Source of the DNA: Victivallis sp. Marseille-Q1083
GTDB taxonomy: Bacteria; Verrucomicrobiota; Lentisphaeria; Victivallales; Victivallaceae
Reading direction: 5' to 3'
Assembly (NCBI RefSeq): GCF_903645315.1
Contig: NZ_CAHJXL010000001.1
Coordinates: forward strand, 3,036,702-3,100,701
DNA length: 64,000 nucleotides
Shown here: piece by piece, positions 25,800 through 34,571 of the stretch
Position numbering within the stretch: position 1 is the first letter of the stretch
Layout of the letters: every line of letters begins with the position of its first letter
Program-made: the position numbers and the translations under genes
The notes under the pieces: generated by a model
What the model saw: the letters and a program-made list of their open reading frames with translations, nothing else
Told to the model about the DNA's origin: nothing
The model's database searches: none

Positions 25800-27518
25800 T
25801 TAATATTCGATCACTTCACGATGACTGTCGATGACGCTGACGTCATCGCTCATCACCCGCAAATGACGCTTGGTGAATTCCGGTACCGCATCCAGGATGT
25901 AGCGTTCGGCCAGCACCACCCGTTCGGCGTCATGGCAGGCATCGCGCAGCATCAGCAGACCGACGAACACGTAGGTTTCCATGTCCACCAGATGGCGAGC
26001 CATCAGGTCGTGGTATTCCGGACAACGCTTGTCGGCGACGAATCTGACCGCTTCGAGATGCTTGGCGTAGAGTTCGCCGAGCATTTCCTTCAAGCGCGCC
26101 AGTTTGCCGGTATAGGGCAGCGCGAAGAGTTCGGCGATCCGTTTGTCGTTGTCGCGCTGAATGACTCCGCCGATGGCGGCGACGACCTGCAACTGTGTGG
26201 TGCCTTCGTAAATATTGGTGATGCGGGCATCGCGGTAGAACCGTTCGGCATTGAAGTCGCGCATATAACCGGTGCCGCCGTGAATCTGGATGCTGTCGTA
26301 AGCCACCTGATTGGCGATTTCGGTGGACAGCGCCTTGCACATCGGCGTCAACACCGCGGCAACGCGGTTGTAATATTTCTGGGCGGCGCGGTCCTCGGGG
26401 GAAACCGTCTCGCTGTGCTCGACCAGATGATTGTAGCCGTTGCGCAAATCGACGGCGCGGGTGGTTTCGTACAGCAGCGTGCGGGCCGCCAGGATCTTCG
26501 ACTTCATCGAGCAGAGCATGTCATAAATCGCCGGGAACTGGTCGATGCTTTTCTTGAACTGTTCGCGCTCCGAAGCGTATTTGCGCGCTTCGCGGTAGGC
26601 TGCTTCGGCGACGCCGAGCGCCTGGGCGCTGATCGCGACGCGGGCGCCGTTCATCAGCGACATCACATAACGGGTCAGGCCGCGGCGGCGCTGGCCGCAG
26701 AGCTGCGCCGGCACATCGTTGTACTGCAGCTCGCAGGTGGCGACGCCGTGGATGCCGAGTTTGTTTTCAATGCGGCGGACGACCAGCTTCGGACCGGCTT
26801 CGCAGATGAACATCGACAGCCCGCGGCCGTCGGTGGTGTTGTCCTCGGAACGGGCCAGCACCAGATGCACCTGGGCACAGCCGTTGGTGATGAAGCGCTT
26901 CATGCCGTTCAGGTACCACTGACCGGTCTTGGGGTCCTGCCAGGCGCGCAGCCGGACCGATTGCAGATCCGACCCGGAATCCGGTTCGGTCAGGTCCATC
27001 GAGCCGTCGACTTCGCCGGTGGCGAAACGGGGCAGGAATTCCTGGCGCTGTTCTTCGCTGCCGAATTCGCAGATGGTTTCGGCGATGTCCTGCAATCCGA
27101 ACAGGTTCTGCAAGCTGGCGTCGGCACGCGACACCATCTCGGTCATCATCGTGTAGATGGTCACCGGAAAATTCAGCCCGCCGTACTGGTGCGGCAGCAT
27201 GACGCCCATGACATCGGCCTTGGCCAGGTCGGCGAGGTTCTGCCGGGTCAGCGGATGATAGGTCACGACGCCGTCGGCAAAATGCGGACCTTCCTGATCG
27301 ACGGTGCGGGAGCGCGGTTCGATGTTGTCGCCGCAGATTTCACCGATGACATCGAGCAGCCGGCGGTAGTTGTCCATCGCGTCGGCATAATCGGTGGGAG
27401 CGGTTTCGAATTGCTCGGCGAACGTGTAATTCGCTTCGCGCAGTTTCACCGCTTCGGCCAGGTCGAGGTGGTCGAGCGTGAACTGAAGGTCGCGGTTGTC
27501 TTTGAAAAAGTTAGCCAT
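25800..27518 (-). CDS. Acyl-CoA dehydrogenase (long form)
   Basis: 572 residues, longer than the common 380-residue enzymes because of an N-terminal extension and an extra C-terminal helical domain. Core motifs: DLTEPDSGSDLQSV, FITNGCAQVHLVLAR, KLGIHGVATCELQY and QIHGGTGYMRDF; IYEGTTQLQ has the Glu expected as catalytic base. FAD-dependent oxidation of an acyl-CoA, with electrons passed to the ETF encoded just upstream (etfB, etfA, then this gene). A short gap of 26 bases to etfA supports one operon. Chain-length specificity is not visible. Confidence 0.93.
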   Translation of the reverse strand: MANFFKDNRDLQFTLDHLDLAEAVKLREANYTFAEQFETAPTDYADAMDNYRRLLDVIGEICGDNIEPRSRTVDQEGPHFADGVVTYHPLTRQNLADLAKADVMGVMLPHQYGGLNFPVTIYTMMTEMVSRADASLQNLFGLQDIAETICEFGSEEQRQEFLPRFATGEVDGSMDLTEPDSGSDLQSVRLRAWQDPKTGQWYLNGMKRFITNGCAQVHLVLARSEDNTTDGRGLSMFICEAGPKLVVRRIENKLGIHGVATCELQYNDVPAQLCGQRRRGLTRYVMSLMNGARVAISAQALGVAEAAYREARKYASEREQFKKSIDQFPAIYDMLCSMKSKILAARTLLYETTRAVDLRNGYNHLVEHSETVSPEDRAAQKYYNRVAAVLTPMCKALSTEIANQVAYDSIQIHGGTGYMRDFNAERFYRDARITNIYEGTTQLQVVAAIGGVIQRDNDKRIAELFALPYTGKLARLKEMLGELYAKHLEAVRFVADKRCPEYHDLMARHLVDMETYVFVGLLMLRDACHDAERVVLAERYILDAVPEFTKRHLRVMSDDVSVIDSHREVIEY

Positions 27519-27544
27519 TTTTTACATTATCTCCTTCGTCGCAC

Positions 27545-28567
27545 TTACGCCTTGGCCTTGAAGGCTTTGATCATTTGCGGGATTACCGTGTTCAAATCGC
27601 CGACGATCGAGTAATGCGCCACCGAGAAGATCGGCGCATGCGGATCGGTGTTGATGGCGATGATCTTTTTGGACTCATCCATGCCGGCGCGGTGCTGGAC
27701 CGAACCGGAGATGCCGCAGGCGATGTACAACTTCGGACGCACCGTCACTCCGGTCTGTCCGACCTGGTAGTCATGGCCGATCCAGCCGGCGTCGACGGCG
27801 GCGCGGGAAGCGCCGACTTCGCCGCCGAGCACGTCGGCGAGTTCGCGGATCAGCTTGAAATTCTCCTTGCTGCCGACGCCGTAGCCGCCGGCGACGATGA
27901 TCTGGGCGCCTTTGAGGTCGACTTCCTTGTCCTCGCGAACCCGTTCCAGCACTTTGATGACGGTTTCGGCGTCGCTCAACTGGGCGGCGACTTTGACCAG
28001 CTTGCCTTTGCGCTTGAAGTCCGGCTCGGTCATCTTCATAACGCCTTCGCGGACGGTGACCATCTGCGGATCGTCCCAGGTGTTGACGATCGTGGCGATG
28101 ATGTTGCCGCCGAAGGCCGGACGAATCTGCATAAGCTTGTTGGAGTAGAATTTCTTGTTGACTTTATCGTCGAAGTCGTCGATCTGCAGATTGGTGCAGT
28201 CGGCGGTCAGACCGGCGAGTTTTTCGGAGGCGACGCGCGGCGCCAGCTCGCGGCCTTTCAACGTCGCGCCGAACAGCAGGATGTTCGGTTTGTGGGCTTT
28301 GATCAAATCCATGATCACTTTGGCGTACGGCAGCACCGTGAACGGTTCGAGCCGGGCGTCTTCCACCAGCAGGACCGTATCGCAGCCGTAGGCGTACAGC
28401 GTGTCGACGCAGCCTTCGAGCTTGTCGCCCAGCAGCAGCGCCTCGACCTTCACGCCGAGTTTGTCGGCCAGTTCACGGCCTTTGCAGACCAGTTCCAGGC
28501 TGACGTCGGCGATCTTGCCGCCTTCCTGTTCGATAAAAACCCAGACATTTCCAATTTTTTCAGCCAT
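27545..28567 (-). CDS. etfA: Electron transfer flavoprotein alpha subunit
   Basis: 340 residues from the ATG at 28567; a GTG at 28576 overlapping the etfB stop is the alternative. The N-terminal Rossmann-like domain is followed by the FAD domain with AGGYGVGSKENFKLI, GASRAAVDAGWIGHDYQVGQ, ACGISGSVQHRAGM and IIAINTDPHAPIF, the ETF-alpha signature. It holds the FAD that takes electrons from the acyl-CoA dehydrogenase in the same operon. Confidence 0.96.
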   Translation of the reverse strand: MAEKIGNVWVFIEQEGGKIADVSLELVCKGRELADKLGVKVEALLLGDKLEGCVDTLYAYGCDTVLLVEDARLEPFTVLPYAKVIMDLIKAHKPNILLFGATLKGRELAPRVASEKLAGLTADCTNLQIDDFDDKVNKKFYSNKLMQIRPAFGGNIIATIVNTWDDPQMVTVREGVMKMTEPDFKRKGKLVKVAAQLSDAETVIKVLERVREDKEVDLKGAQIIVAGGYGVGSKENFKLIRELADVLGGEVGASRAAVDAGWIGHDYQVGQTGVTVRPKLYIACGISGSVQHRAGMDESKKIIAINTDPHAPIFSVAHYSIVGDLNTVIPQMIKAFKAKA

Positions 28568-28572
28568 GTCAA

Positions 28573-29469
28573 TCACCCTAAAGTATGGTCAGCAATGAGT
28601 TCGTGCATCAAGGCATTGATGCCTTCGACGGTCGGCTCGACCGACTTGGCTTCCCCGGCGGTCAGCACGACGCTTTGAATGTTTTTCACCTTGGTCGGCG
28701 AACCGGCCAGACCGGTGCGCTGCAGATCCGCCTGGACATCGGCGGCGGACCACTCGTGGATCAGCAGATTTTTGGCCTTGAGCTTTTCCAGCTCGGCTTC
28801 CAGCGCGCTGGCGTCGGTATAAGCGTTGTCGGCGTGCTCCTTCATCAGCTCCGAGGCGGTCCGGGCACGTTTGTATTTCATAATTTTGCGTCCGGCCATC
28901 GGGCGCGGTTCATTGGCGTCGATGACTGTCAGCAGCACCGGCAGTTGACAGGAGAGAATTTCATAGCCGCCTTCAATCGCCCGGCGGGCGACGATCCTGT
29001 CGCCGTTCAGCTCCTTGACCTCTTCGACGTAGCAGATTTGCGGGATTTTGAGTTTTTCCGCCAACTGGGGGCCGACCTGGGCGGTATCGCCGTCGATTGC
29101 CTGGCGGCCGCAGAGAATCAAATCGAATTTACCGAGTTTGCAGGCGCAGGCGCTCAACGCATAGCTGGTCGCCAGCGTATCGGCGCCGGCGAAGGCCCGG
29201 TCTGTCAACAGATAACACTCGTCGGCGCCGCGGAACAGCGCGTTGCGCAATACTTCGACTGCCGCCGGCGGCCCCATCGTCGCGACGATGACTTTGGCGC
29301 CGTAACGATCCTTGAGCTGCAGCGCCAGTTCCAGCGCGTTCAGGTCCTCCGGATTGAAAATCGCCGGAAGCGCGGCCCGGTTCACCGTCCCATCCGGCTT
29401 CATGGCATCGCCGGTGATGTTCTGGGTATCCGGAACCTGTTTGACAAACACGAGTATGGTGTAACTCAC
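28573..29469 (-). CDS. etfB: Electron transfer flavoprotein beta subunit
   Basis: 298 residues with a GTG start at 29469 preceded by GGGAG. FVKQVPDTQNI at the start, LNALELALQLKD, LCGRQAIDGDTAQVGPQLAE (the ETF-beta signature), and LPVLLTVIDANEPRPMAGRK near the adenine-binding part. It is about 40 residues longer than common ETF-beta through a C-terminal extension. First gene of etfB-etfA-acyl-CoA dehydrogenase. A TATAGT box lies about 70 bases upstream, but no good -35 is seen. Confidence 0.95.
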   Translation of the reverse strand: MSYTILVFVKQVPDTQNITGDAMKPDGTVNRAALPAIFNPEDLNALELALQLKDRYGAKVIVATMGPPAAVEVLRNALFRGADECYLLTDRAFAGADTLATSYALSACACKLGKFDLILCGRQAIDGDTAQVGPQLAEKLKIPQICYVEEVKELNGDRIVARRAIEGGYEILSCQLPVLLTVIDANEPRPMAGRKIMKYKRARTASELMKEHADNAYTDASALEAELEKLKAKNLLIHEWSAADVQADLQRTGLAGSPTKVKNIQSVVLTAGEAKSVEPTVEGINALMHELIADHTLG

Positions 29470-29583
29470 AGTTTCGACTCCCTTATTTGGTTAAATATGG
29501 CTATGATTGAATTCGCAAATTAACTCACACTATAGCACAATCCGGCAAAATTCATAGCCCGGTCGCCGATTTTTTGCGAAGTT

Positions 29584-31305
29584 TTACCGGAACCACTTGG
29601 GAATGCCGCGGGCTCTTAACCGTTTGACCACCAATTCACGGCGTCGCAAAATGGTGTCCGCGTCGGCGGCGAGTCCGCGGTCCCGGTAGGGGACGCCGGC
29701 GGTGGAGCCGAGGATGATGTTCCACTCCTTGTCGCTCAACGGCGGCAGCGGCCCCCGGCGGGCAGCCAGCGTGCCGCCGCGTCTGCGGCCGAACGGAGTG
29801 GTTTCGCCGACGGCGAGGCCGGCGCGGTGCAGCGCGCCGCGCAACGGGTAGGCGCTGCAGTAGGTGACGATCCGGCCGTCGGCGGCGAGATGTGTTTTCA
29901 ATTGGCGGATGAAGTCGTAGCTCCACAGTTCCGGGTTGACGTCGGGAGAGAAGCCGTCCATGAAGATCAGGTCGAAAACACCGGACAATTGCCGGATTTG
30001 CCGGCGGGCGTCGCCGAACAGCAGGTGCAGGGCGGCAAACCGCCCCTGCCAATATTGCCGTCGTTCCAGCGCCTTCAGAATTTCCCCTTCCCGGCTGTCG
30101 GCCGGATACAGCGGCAAAGCGGCGGCCAGCACCCGGCGGTCATTTTCCAGTGAAACGATGTCCAGCCGGCCTGTCCCGGCCTGTTCGGCGGCGGCCAGTG
30201 CGGTGAATGCGTTGACGCCGAGGCCGAAACCGATGTCCAGCAGCCGGAGACTCCGGCCCTGCTGCAATTGTTCCGGCAGGTTTACGGCCTCGATGAATTT
30301 CTTTTCCGCTTCGCTTCTGGCGCCGGCCAGCGAATGAAAATGCTGCCGGTAACGGGGATGGTACAAGGTGTAGCTGCCGTCCCCGGTGGCGACTTTCGGA
30401 AATAATTCCGGCGATTCCCGGGCGAATTCCCGGCGGAAGAATTCGAGGAACTGTCCTTTGCTCATCCACCATTTCGGCGCGATCAGCGCATCGGAAGCCG
30501 CGTCGCCGGTCAGGCGCATGACGATGCGTCCTTCCGGTTGGCGCCGCAGGAAATCGGCGGCGGCGGCGGCATATTCATATTCGTTGAGCAGACGAAGCTG
30601 CGTCCTGCGGCCCGGATCGCCGTACCAGGCGGCCAGCGGGCTGTTCTTCAATACCATCAACTGATGCAGTTTGACCGCCTGGAACGGCAGTTCGGCCAGC
30701 AATTCGGCACTCCGGCTCCACATCTCCGGCGTTTCCTGCGGCAAGCCGAGGATCAGGTGCGCCGCCGTCCGGAGCTGCCGTTCGGCCAGGCGCTGCGCCG
30801 CCAGTCTGACGGCGGCGAAATCGTGGCCGCGGCGGATCAACTGCAGCGTCCGGTCGTGGCAGGATTGGACGCCGAGTTCGACCCAGACTTCATAGCGCCG
30901 GTTGAGTTCGGCAAGGTAATCGAGCACCGGTTCGGGCAGGGCGTCCGGCCGGGTGGCGATGATGACCAGCCGGAAATCGGCCTGAGCGAGCACGGTTTCA
31001 TAGTAACTGCGCAGTTGTTCCACCGGAGCATACGTGTTGGTGAACGACTGGAAATAGGCGATGTAAGGCGGTTCGGCCCGGTAGCGCTGCCGGGCGAAAG
31101 CGATGCCGCGGGCGACTTGTTCCGGCAGTTGCAGCTGGCGGGCCAGGTGGCGGGCCCGGCTGCCGTCGGCGGCGCAGAACAGACAGCCGCCGCGCAGTTC
31201 CCGGTCCCGGTTCGGGCAGCCGAGCGCAAGATCGACCGGAATCCGGTAGAGCGGCTTGCCGTACCGGCCGGTCAGGTAGTCTTTGAAAAAAATCAGTTTC
31301 TTCAT
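29584..31305 (-). CDS. Fusion of a YhcC/YtqA-type radical SAM domain and an MnmC1-type tRNA methyltransferase domain
   Basis: 573 residues in one frame. Residues 1 to about 290 are a radical SAM protein of the TIGR01212 (YhcC/YtqA) group: Cys30, Cys41 and Cys44 bind the 4Fe-4S cluster, followed by YFQSFTNTYAP, WVELGVQSCHD and LILGLPQETPEMW. From about 305 the DUF752/MnmC1 pattern begins: GDGSYTLYHPRY, LLDIGFGLGVNAFTAL for SAM, IFMDGFSPDVNPELW and FGRRRGGTLAAR. MnmC1 methylates nm5U34 of tRNA. The fusion suggests both halves modify the same wobble uridine. ATGA-coupled to the serpin gene upstream. Confidence 0.88.
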   Translation of the reverse strand: MKKLIFFKDYLTGRYGKPLYRIPVDLALGCPNRDRELRGGCLFCAADGSRARHLARQLQLPEQVARGIAFARQRYRAEPPYIAYFQSFTNTYAPVEQLRSYYETVLAQADFRLVIIATRPDALPEPVLDYLAELNRRYEVWVELGVQSCHDRTLQLIRRGHDFAAVRLAAQRLAERQLRTAAHLILGLPQETPEMWSRSAELLAELPFQAVKLHQLMVLKNSPLAAWYGDPGRRTQLRLLNEYEYAAAAADFLRRQPEGRIVMRLTGDAASDALIAPKWWMSKGQFLEFFRREFARESPELFPKVATGDGSYTLYHPRYRQHFHSLAGARSEAEKKFIEAVNLPEQLQQGRSLRLLDIGFGLGVNAFTALAAAEQAGTGRLDIVSLENDRRVLAAALPLYPADSREGEILKALERRQYWQGRFAALHLLFGDARRQIRQLSGVFDLIFMDGFSPDVNPELWSYDFIRQLKTHLAADGRIVTYCSAYPLRGALHRAGLAVGETTPFGRRRGGTLAARRGPLPPLSDKEWNIILGSTAGVPYRDRGLAADADTILRRRELVVKRLRARGIPKWFR

Positions 31306-32516
31306 GTCTGGAATGTAACGATGCGGCCGAGGAAGAGAATCATTCCGGTGGCATTGTCGATGATGGCATAAAGGAACGGCCGGTCAAGGCGGAGCGTAAG
31401 AGGCGGCGGCTCCGGCCTCGGAACGCTGCCGGTCCACATCCCAATCGCGGTGGCGGCGGTTGCTTCGCTGCCCCGTTCATCGACTTCGAGGAACACTTTC
31501 TGCTTGATCAGGCCGATATAGAGCGGAAAAGCGTCGGTGATGCCGGAGAAGTCGGCTTTGCCGGGCGTGAATACGTCGTCCAGGCCGAGCGCTTTCAATG
31601 GCGGTATCAAATTCATCTCGCTGGTCAGTTTGAATTTCGGCAGGAAGAGGTCGATCTTCTGCTGGGAGAGTTGTTGGAGAACCTTTGCCCATTCCTCGGC
31701 GGAAAGCAATTGTTCCAGGGTTTCCAGTGAGCTATCCGGCTCCGGCAGCAGGAACAGCATGGAAAGGTCGCCGGGACGGTAATTCAATTGAATGGCCTGA
31801 CCGTACGGCAGTTTCGCGTAGCGGTAATTGGCGGTTTGCCGCATGAACGGCACCGGCGTGCTGGTGCCGTCCGCCTGATGGAATTCTTCCGGCCGGGTGA
31901 AATGTCTGTCGAACGGCGATTCCCAGCGTCCGAGGAAATAAACGCAGTTCAACAATACCATGTAAGCGTTTTTGACATCGTCCGTATCGACGATTTTGGT
32001 GATTCGGCCATGCGTTCCTTCAGCGGCGGCGGCATTGATACGGGTGACGGCATCGGCCGGGCGGCGCAAAAAATCCACCAATTCGAATTGCGGCGCGAAA
32101 AACTGCTCGATTTTCCGCCGGTAATCCGCCCGCGGCGGGATGTCTTCCTGCAGGAAAATTGCCGAGAGGAACTCCAAAGTGACGTCTTCCTTCTCCGCCG
32201 TCCGGGCGAACCGTTGCTGTAATGCGGCAAAAGCGGTCTCCGGGCGGTCCGGATAGTTCAGCGCCGTCTGGAGTTCGGCCGCGCTGCCGCTGTCGGCTCC
32301 GAGGTAGGGCATGGCCATCAGGCAGGAGATGGAATAAGGCGAAAAACAAAAATTGTTCTTGACCCCGGCCAGTTCCCGGTAGAGTCGGAAAGCGAACGCG
32401 GTATTGCCCTCGACCAATTCCGCCGTTTCGGTTTTTACCGCCGGTTCGGCCGGACTGGCGTCGCCGGGCGGCAGCCAGATCGCCGCCGCCAACAGGAAAA
32501 TTGCCAAAAGTTTCAT
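31302..32516 (-). CDS. Secreted serpin (serine protease inhibitor)
   Basis: 404 residues. Signal peptide MKLLAIFLLAAAIWLPPG, then a full serpin fold: FCFSPYSISCLMAMPYLGA, LLNCVYFLGRWESPF, FLPKFKLTSEMNL, FLEVDERGSEATAATA, and LDRPFLYAIIDNATGMILFLGR. The hinge GSEATAATA is rich in small residues as in inhibitory serpins, and the reactive loop runs on through IGMWTGSVP, with the scissile bond roughly at the G-S pair by counting (uncertain). Probably exported to inhibit host or competitor proteases. It sits in an operon between uvrB and the radical SAM fusion, with ATGA overlaps on both sides. Confidence 0.9.
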   Translation of the reverse strand: MKLLAIFLLAAAIWLPPGDASPAEPAVKTETAELVEGNTAFAFRLYRELAGVKNNFCFSPYSISCLMAMPYLGADSGSAAELQTALNYPDRPETAFAALQQRFARTAEKEDVTLEFLSAIFLQEDIPPRADYRRKIEQFFAPQFELVDFLRRPADAVTRINAAAAEGTHGRITKIVDTDDVKNAYMVLLNCVYFLGRWESPFDRHFTRPEEFHQADGTSTPVPFMRQTANYRYAKLPYGQAIQLNYRPGDLSMLFLLPEPDSSLETLEQLLSAEEWAKVLQQLSQQKIDLFLPKFKLTSEMNLIPPLKALGLDDVFTPGKADFSGITDAFPLYIGLIKQKVFLEVDERGSEATAATAIGMWTGSVPRPEPPPLTLRLDRPFLYAIIDNATGMILFLGRIVTFQT

Positions 32517-34558
32517 TTTTTATTTCCTGATTCGATAAAATTATTTTTGCTTAATTTCCGAATCTGATCGCGCAGTGTCGCCGCCCGTTCGAATTCCAGC
32601 GCTTCGGCGGCGGAGAGCATTTCGCCTTCCAGTTCCAGGATGAGTTCCTGAAGCTCTTCGCCGGTCAGGCTGCCGCCGTCCGCCGCCGCCGGCACGACGC
32701 CGTCCAAAATGGCCCGGGCGGCATCGGCGTTGCCGAATTTTTTCTTCGATTCCTGGCCGTTGGCGACGACATCGGCGATGCTGGCCAGTTTGTCTTTGAC
32801 GATGGTTTTGGGAGTGATGCGGTGTTGCCGGTTGTATTCCTCCTGGCGGGCGCGGCGGGCCTGGCTGCCGTCGATCAGGGCCTGCATGCTCGGGGTGATA
32901 TGGTCGCCGTAGAGGATGACCCGTCCGTTGACATTCCGCGCCGCCCGGCCGGCCACCTGGATGAGCGAACGCTCCGAACGCAGGAAGCCTTCTTTGTCGG
33001 CGTCGAGGATGGCGACCAGCGCCACTTCCGGCAGGTCGATGCCTTCGCGCAGCAGATTGATGCCGATCAGGCAGTCGAAATCGCCTTCCCGCAATTTGGC
33101 CAGCACCCGGACCCGTTCCAGCGCGTCGAGTTCCGAATGCAGGTAGCTGGTTTTCAAGCCGAGCTCGCTCAGGTAATCGGCCAGCCGTTCGGAACTCTTT
33201 TTGGTCAGCGTGGTGACCAGTACCCGTTCGTGTTTGGCGGCGGCGGCGCGGATTTCGGCCATGACGTCGTCGACCTGGCCCTCCAGCGGCCGCACTTCGA
33301 TCAGCGGGTCGAGCAGGCCGGTCGGCCGGATGATCTGTTCGATGACGCCGCCGGAGTGCTCCAGCTCATACGGGCCGGGAGTCGCCGACACGAAAACGAT
33401 GTCATTGGTCAATTTTTCGAATTCATCGAATTTCAACGGCCGGTTTTCGAGCGCCGAAGGCAGCCGGAAGCCGTGGTCGATCAACGTCTGCTTGCGGCTG
33501 CGGTCGGCCTTGTACATGCCCTGCACCTGCGGCAGCGTCACATGCGATTCGTCGATGACCGTCACCAGGTCGGGCGGAAAGAAGTCGAACAGGCAGTAGG
33601 GCCGGCTGCCCGGCCGGCGTTTGGCCAGGTGCATCGAGTAATTCTCGATGCCGCTGCAATAGCCGATCTCCTGCATCATTTCAAGGTCGTAATTAACCCG
33701 CTGGTAGATGCGCTGGGCTTCGACCAGCAGCCCGTTGTTTTCAAAAAAACGAACCCGCTCCTTCATCTCCCGGCGGATGGCGTCGGAAGCCTCTTCGATC
33801 CGGTGGGCCGGCAGCACGAAGTGCTTGCAGGGGAAAAAAGTGATTTTATTCGGCCGGGTTTTCAGCTGGCCGCTGACGGCGTCGTGGCGGGAAATGCTTT
33901 CCACCTCATTGCCCCAGAAATTGATCCGGATGAAATCATCGCGTTGCGGTTCATGAATTTCCACCGCGTCGCCGCGCACCCGGAACTGGCCGGCTTCCGG
34001 CGCCGTATCGTTGCGTTCATACTGGATGTCGATCAGCCGGTGCAGCATTGCGTTGCGTTCGAGTTGGTCGCCGACCCGGACGGTGACGCACATGTCGGCA
34101 TAATCGTCCGGCGAGCCCAGGCCGTAGATGCAGGAGACGCTGGCGACGACGATGACATCGCGCCGCTCGACCAGCGAAGCGGTGGCCGACAGGCGCAATT
34201 TTTCGATGCTGTCGTTGATGCTGGCGTCTTTGGCGATGTAAGTGTCGGTCTGCGGAATGTAGGATTCCGGCAGGTAGTAATCGTAATAGCTGATGAAATA
34301 TTCGACGGCGTTTTCCGGGAAGAAACCCTTGAATTCACTGTACAACTGGGCGGCCAGCGTCTTGTTGTGCGACAAGATCAGCACCGGCCGCTCCAGCTTG
34401 GCGATGACATTGGCCAGCGTGAAGGTTTTGCCGGAGCCGGTGACGCCGAGCAGCGTTTGATAACGTTTTTTGGCGGCAAAGCCCTGCAGCAGCGCTTCAA
34501 TCGCCTGCGGCTGGTCGCCGGAGGGACGGTAGGAAGATTGTAATTTGAATAGTGCCAT
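32513..34558 (-). CDS. uvrB: UvrABC excision repair subunit UvrB
   Basis: 681 residues from the ATG at 34558. Walker A LGVTGSGKTFTLAN, the damage-probing beta-hairpin YYDYYLPESYIPQTDTY, DESHVTLPQ, then helicase motifs ending LIQVAGRAARN, and a C-terminal UVR motif (ALEFERAATLRDQIRKL). It verifies DNA lesions with UvrA and recruits UvrC. It starts 13 bases after the GT-C-like gene and couples to the serpin gene through ATGA. uvrA and uvrC are not in the window. Confidence 0.98.
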   Translation of the reverse strand: MALFKLQSSYRPSGDQPQAIEALLQGFAAKKRYQTLLGVTGSGKTFTLANVIAKLERPVLILSHNKTLAAQLYSEFKGFFPENAVEYFISYYDYYLPESYIPQTDTYIAKDASINDSIEKLRLSATASLVERRDVIVVASVSCIYGLGSPDDYADMCVTVRVGDQLERNAMLHRLIDIQYERNDTAPEAGQFRVRGDAVEIHEPQRDDFIRINFWGNEVESISRHDAVSGQLKTRPNKITFFPCKHFVLPAHRIEEASDAIRREMKERVRFFENNGLLVEAQRIYQRVNYDLEMMQEIGYCSGIENYSMHLAKRRPGSRPYCLFDFFPPDLVTVIDESHVTLPQVQGMYKADRSRKQTLIDHGFRLPSALENRPLKFDEFEKLTNDIVFVSATPGPYELEHSGGVIEQIIRPTGLLDPLIEVRPLEGQVDDVMAEIRAAAAKHERVLVTTLTKKSSERLADYLSELGLKTSYLHSELDALERVRVLAKLREGDFDCLIGINLLREGIDLPEVALVAILDADKEGFLRSERSLIQVAGRAARNVNGRVILYGDHITPSMQALIDGSQARRARQEEYNRQHRITPKTIVKDKLASIADVVANGQESKKKFGNADAARAILDGVVPAAADGGSLTGEELQELILELEGEMLSAAEALEFERAATLRDQIRKLSKNNFIESGNKK

Positions 34559-34571
34559 GATGAAAGACAAT

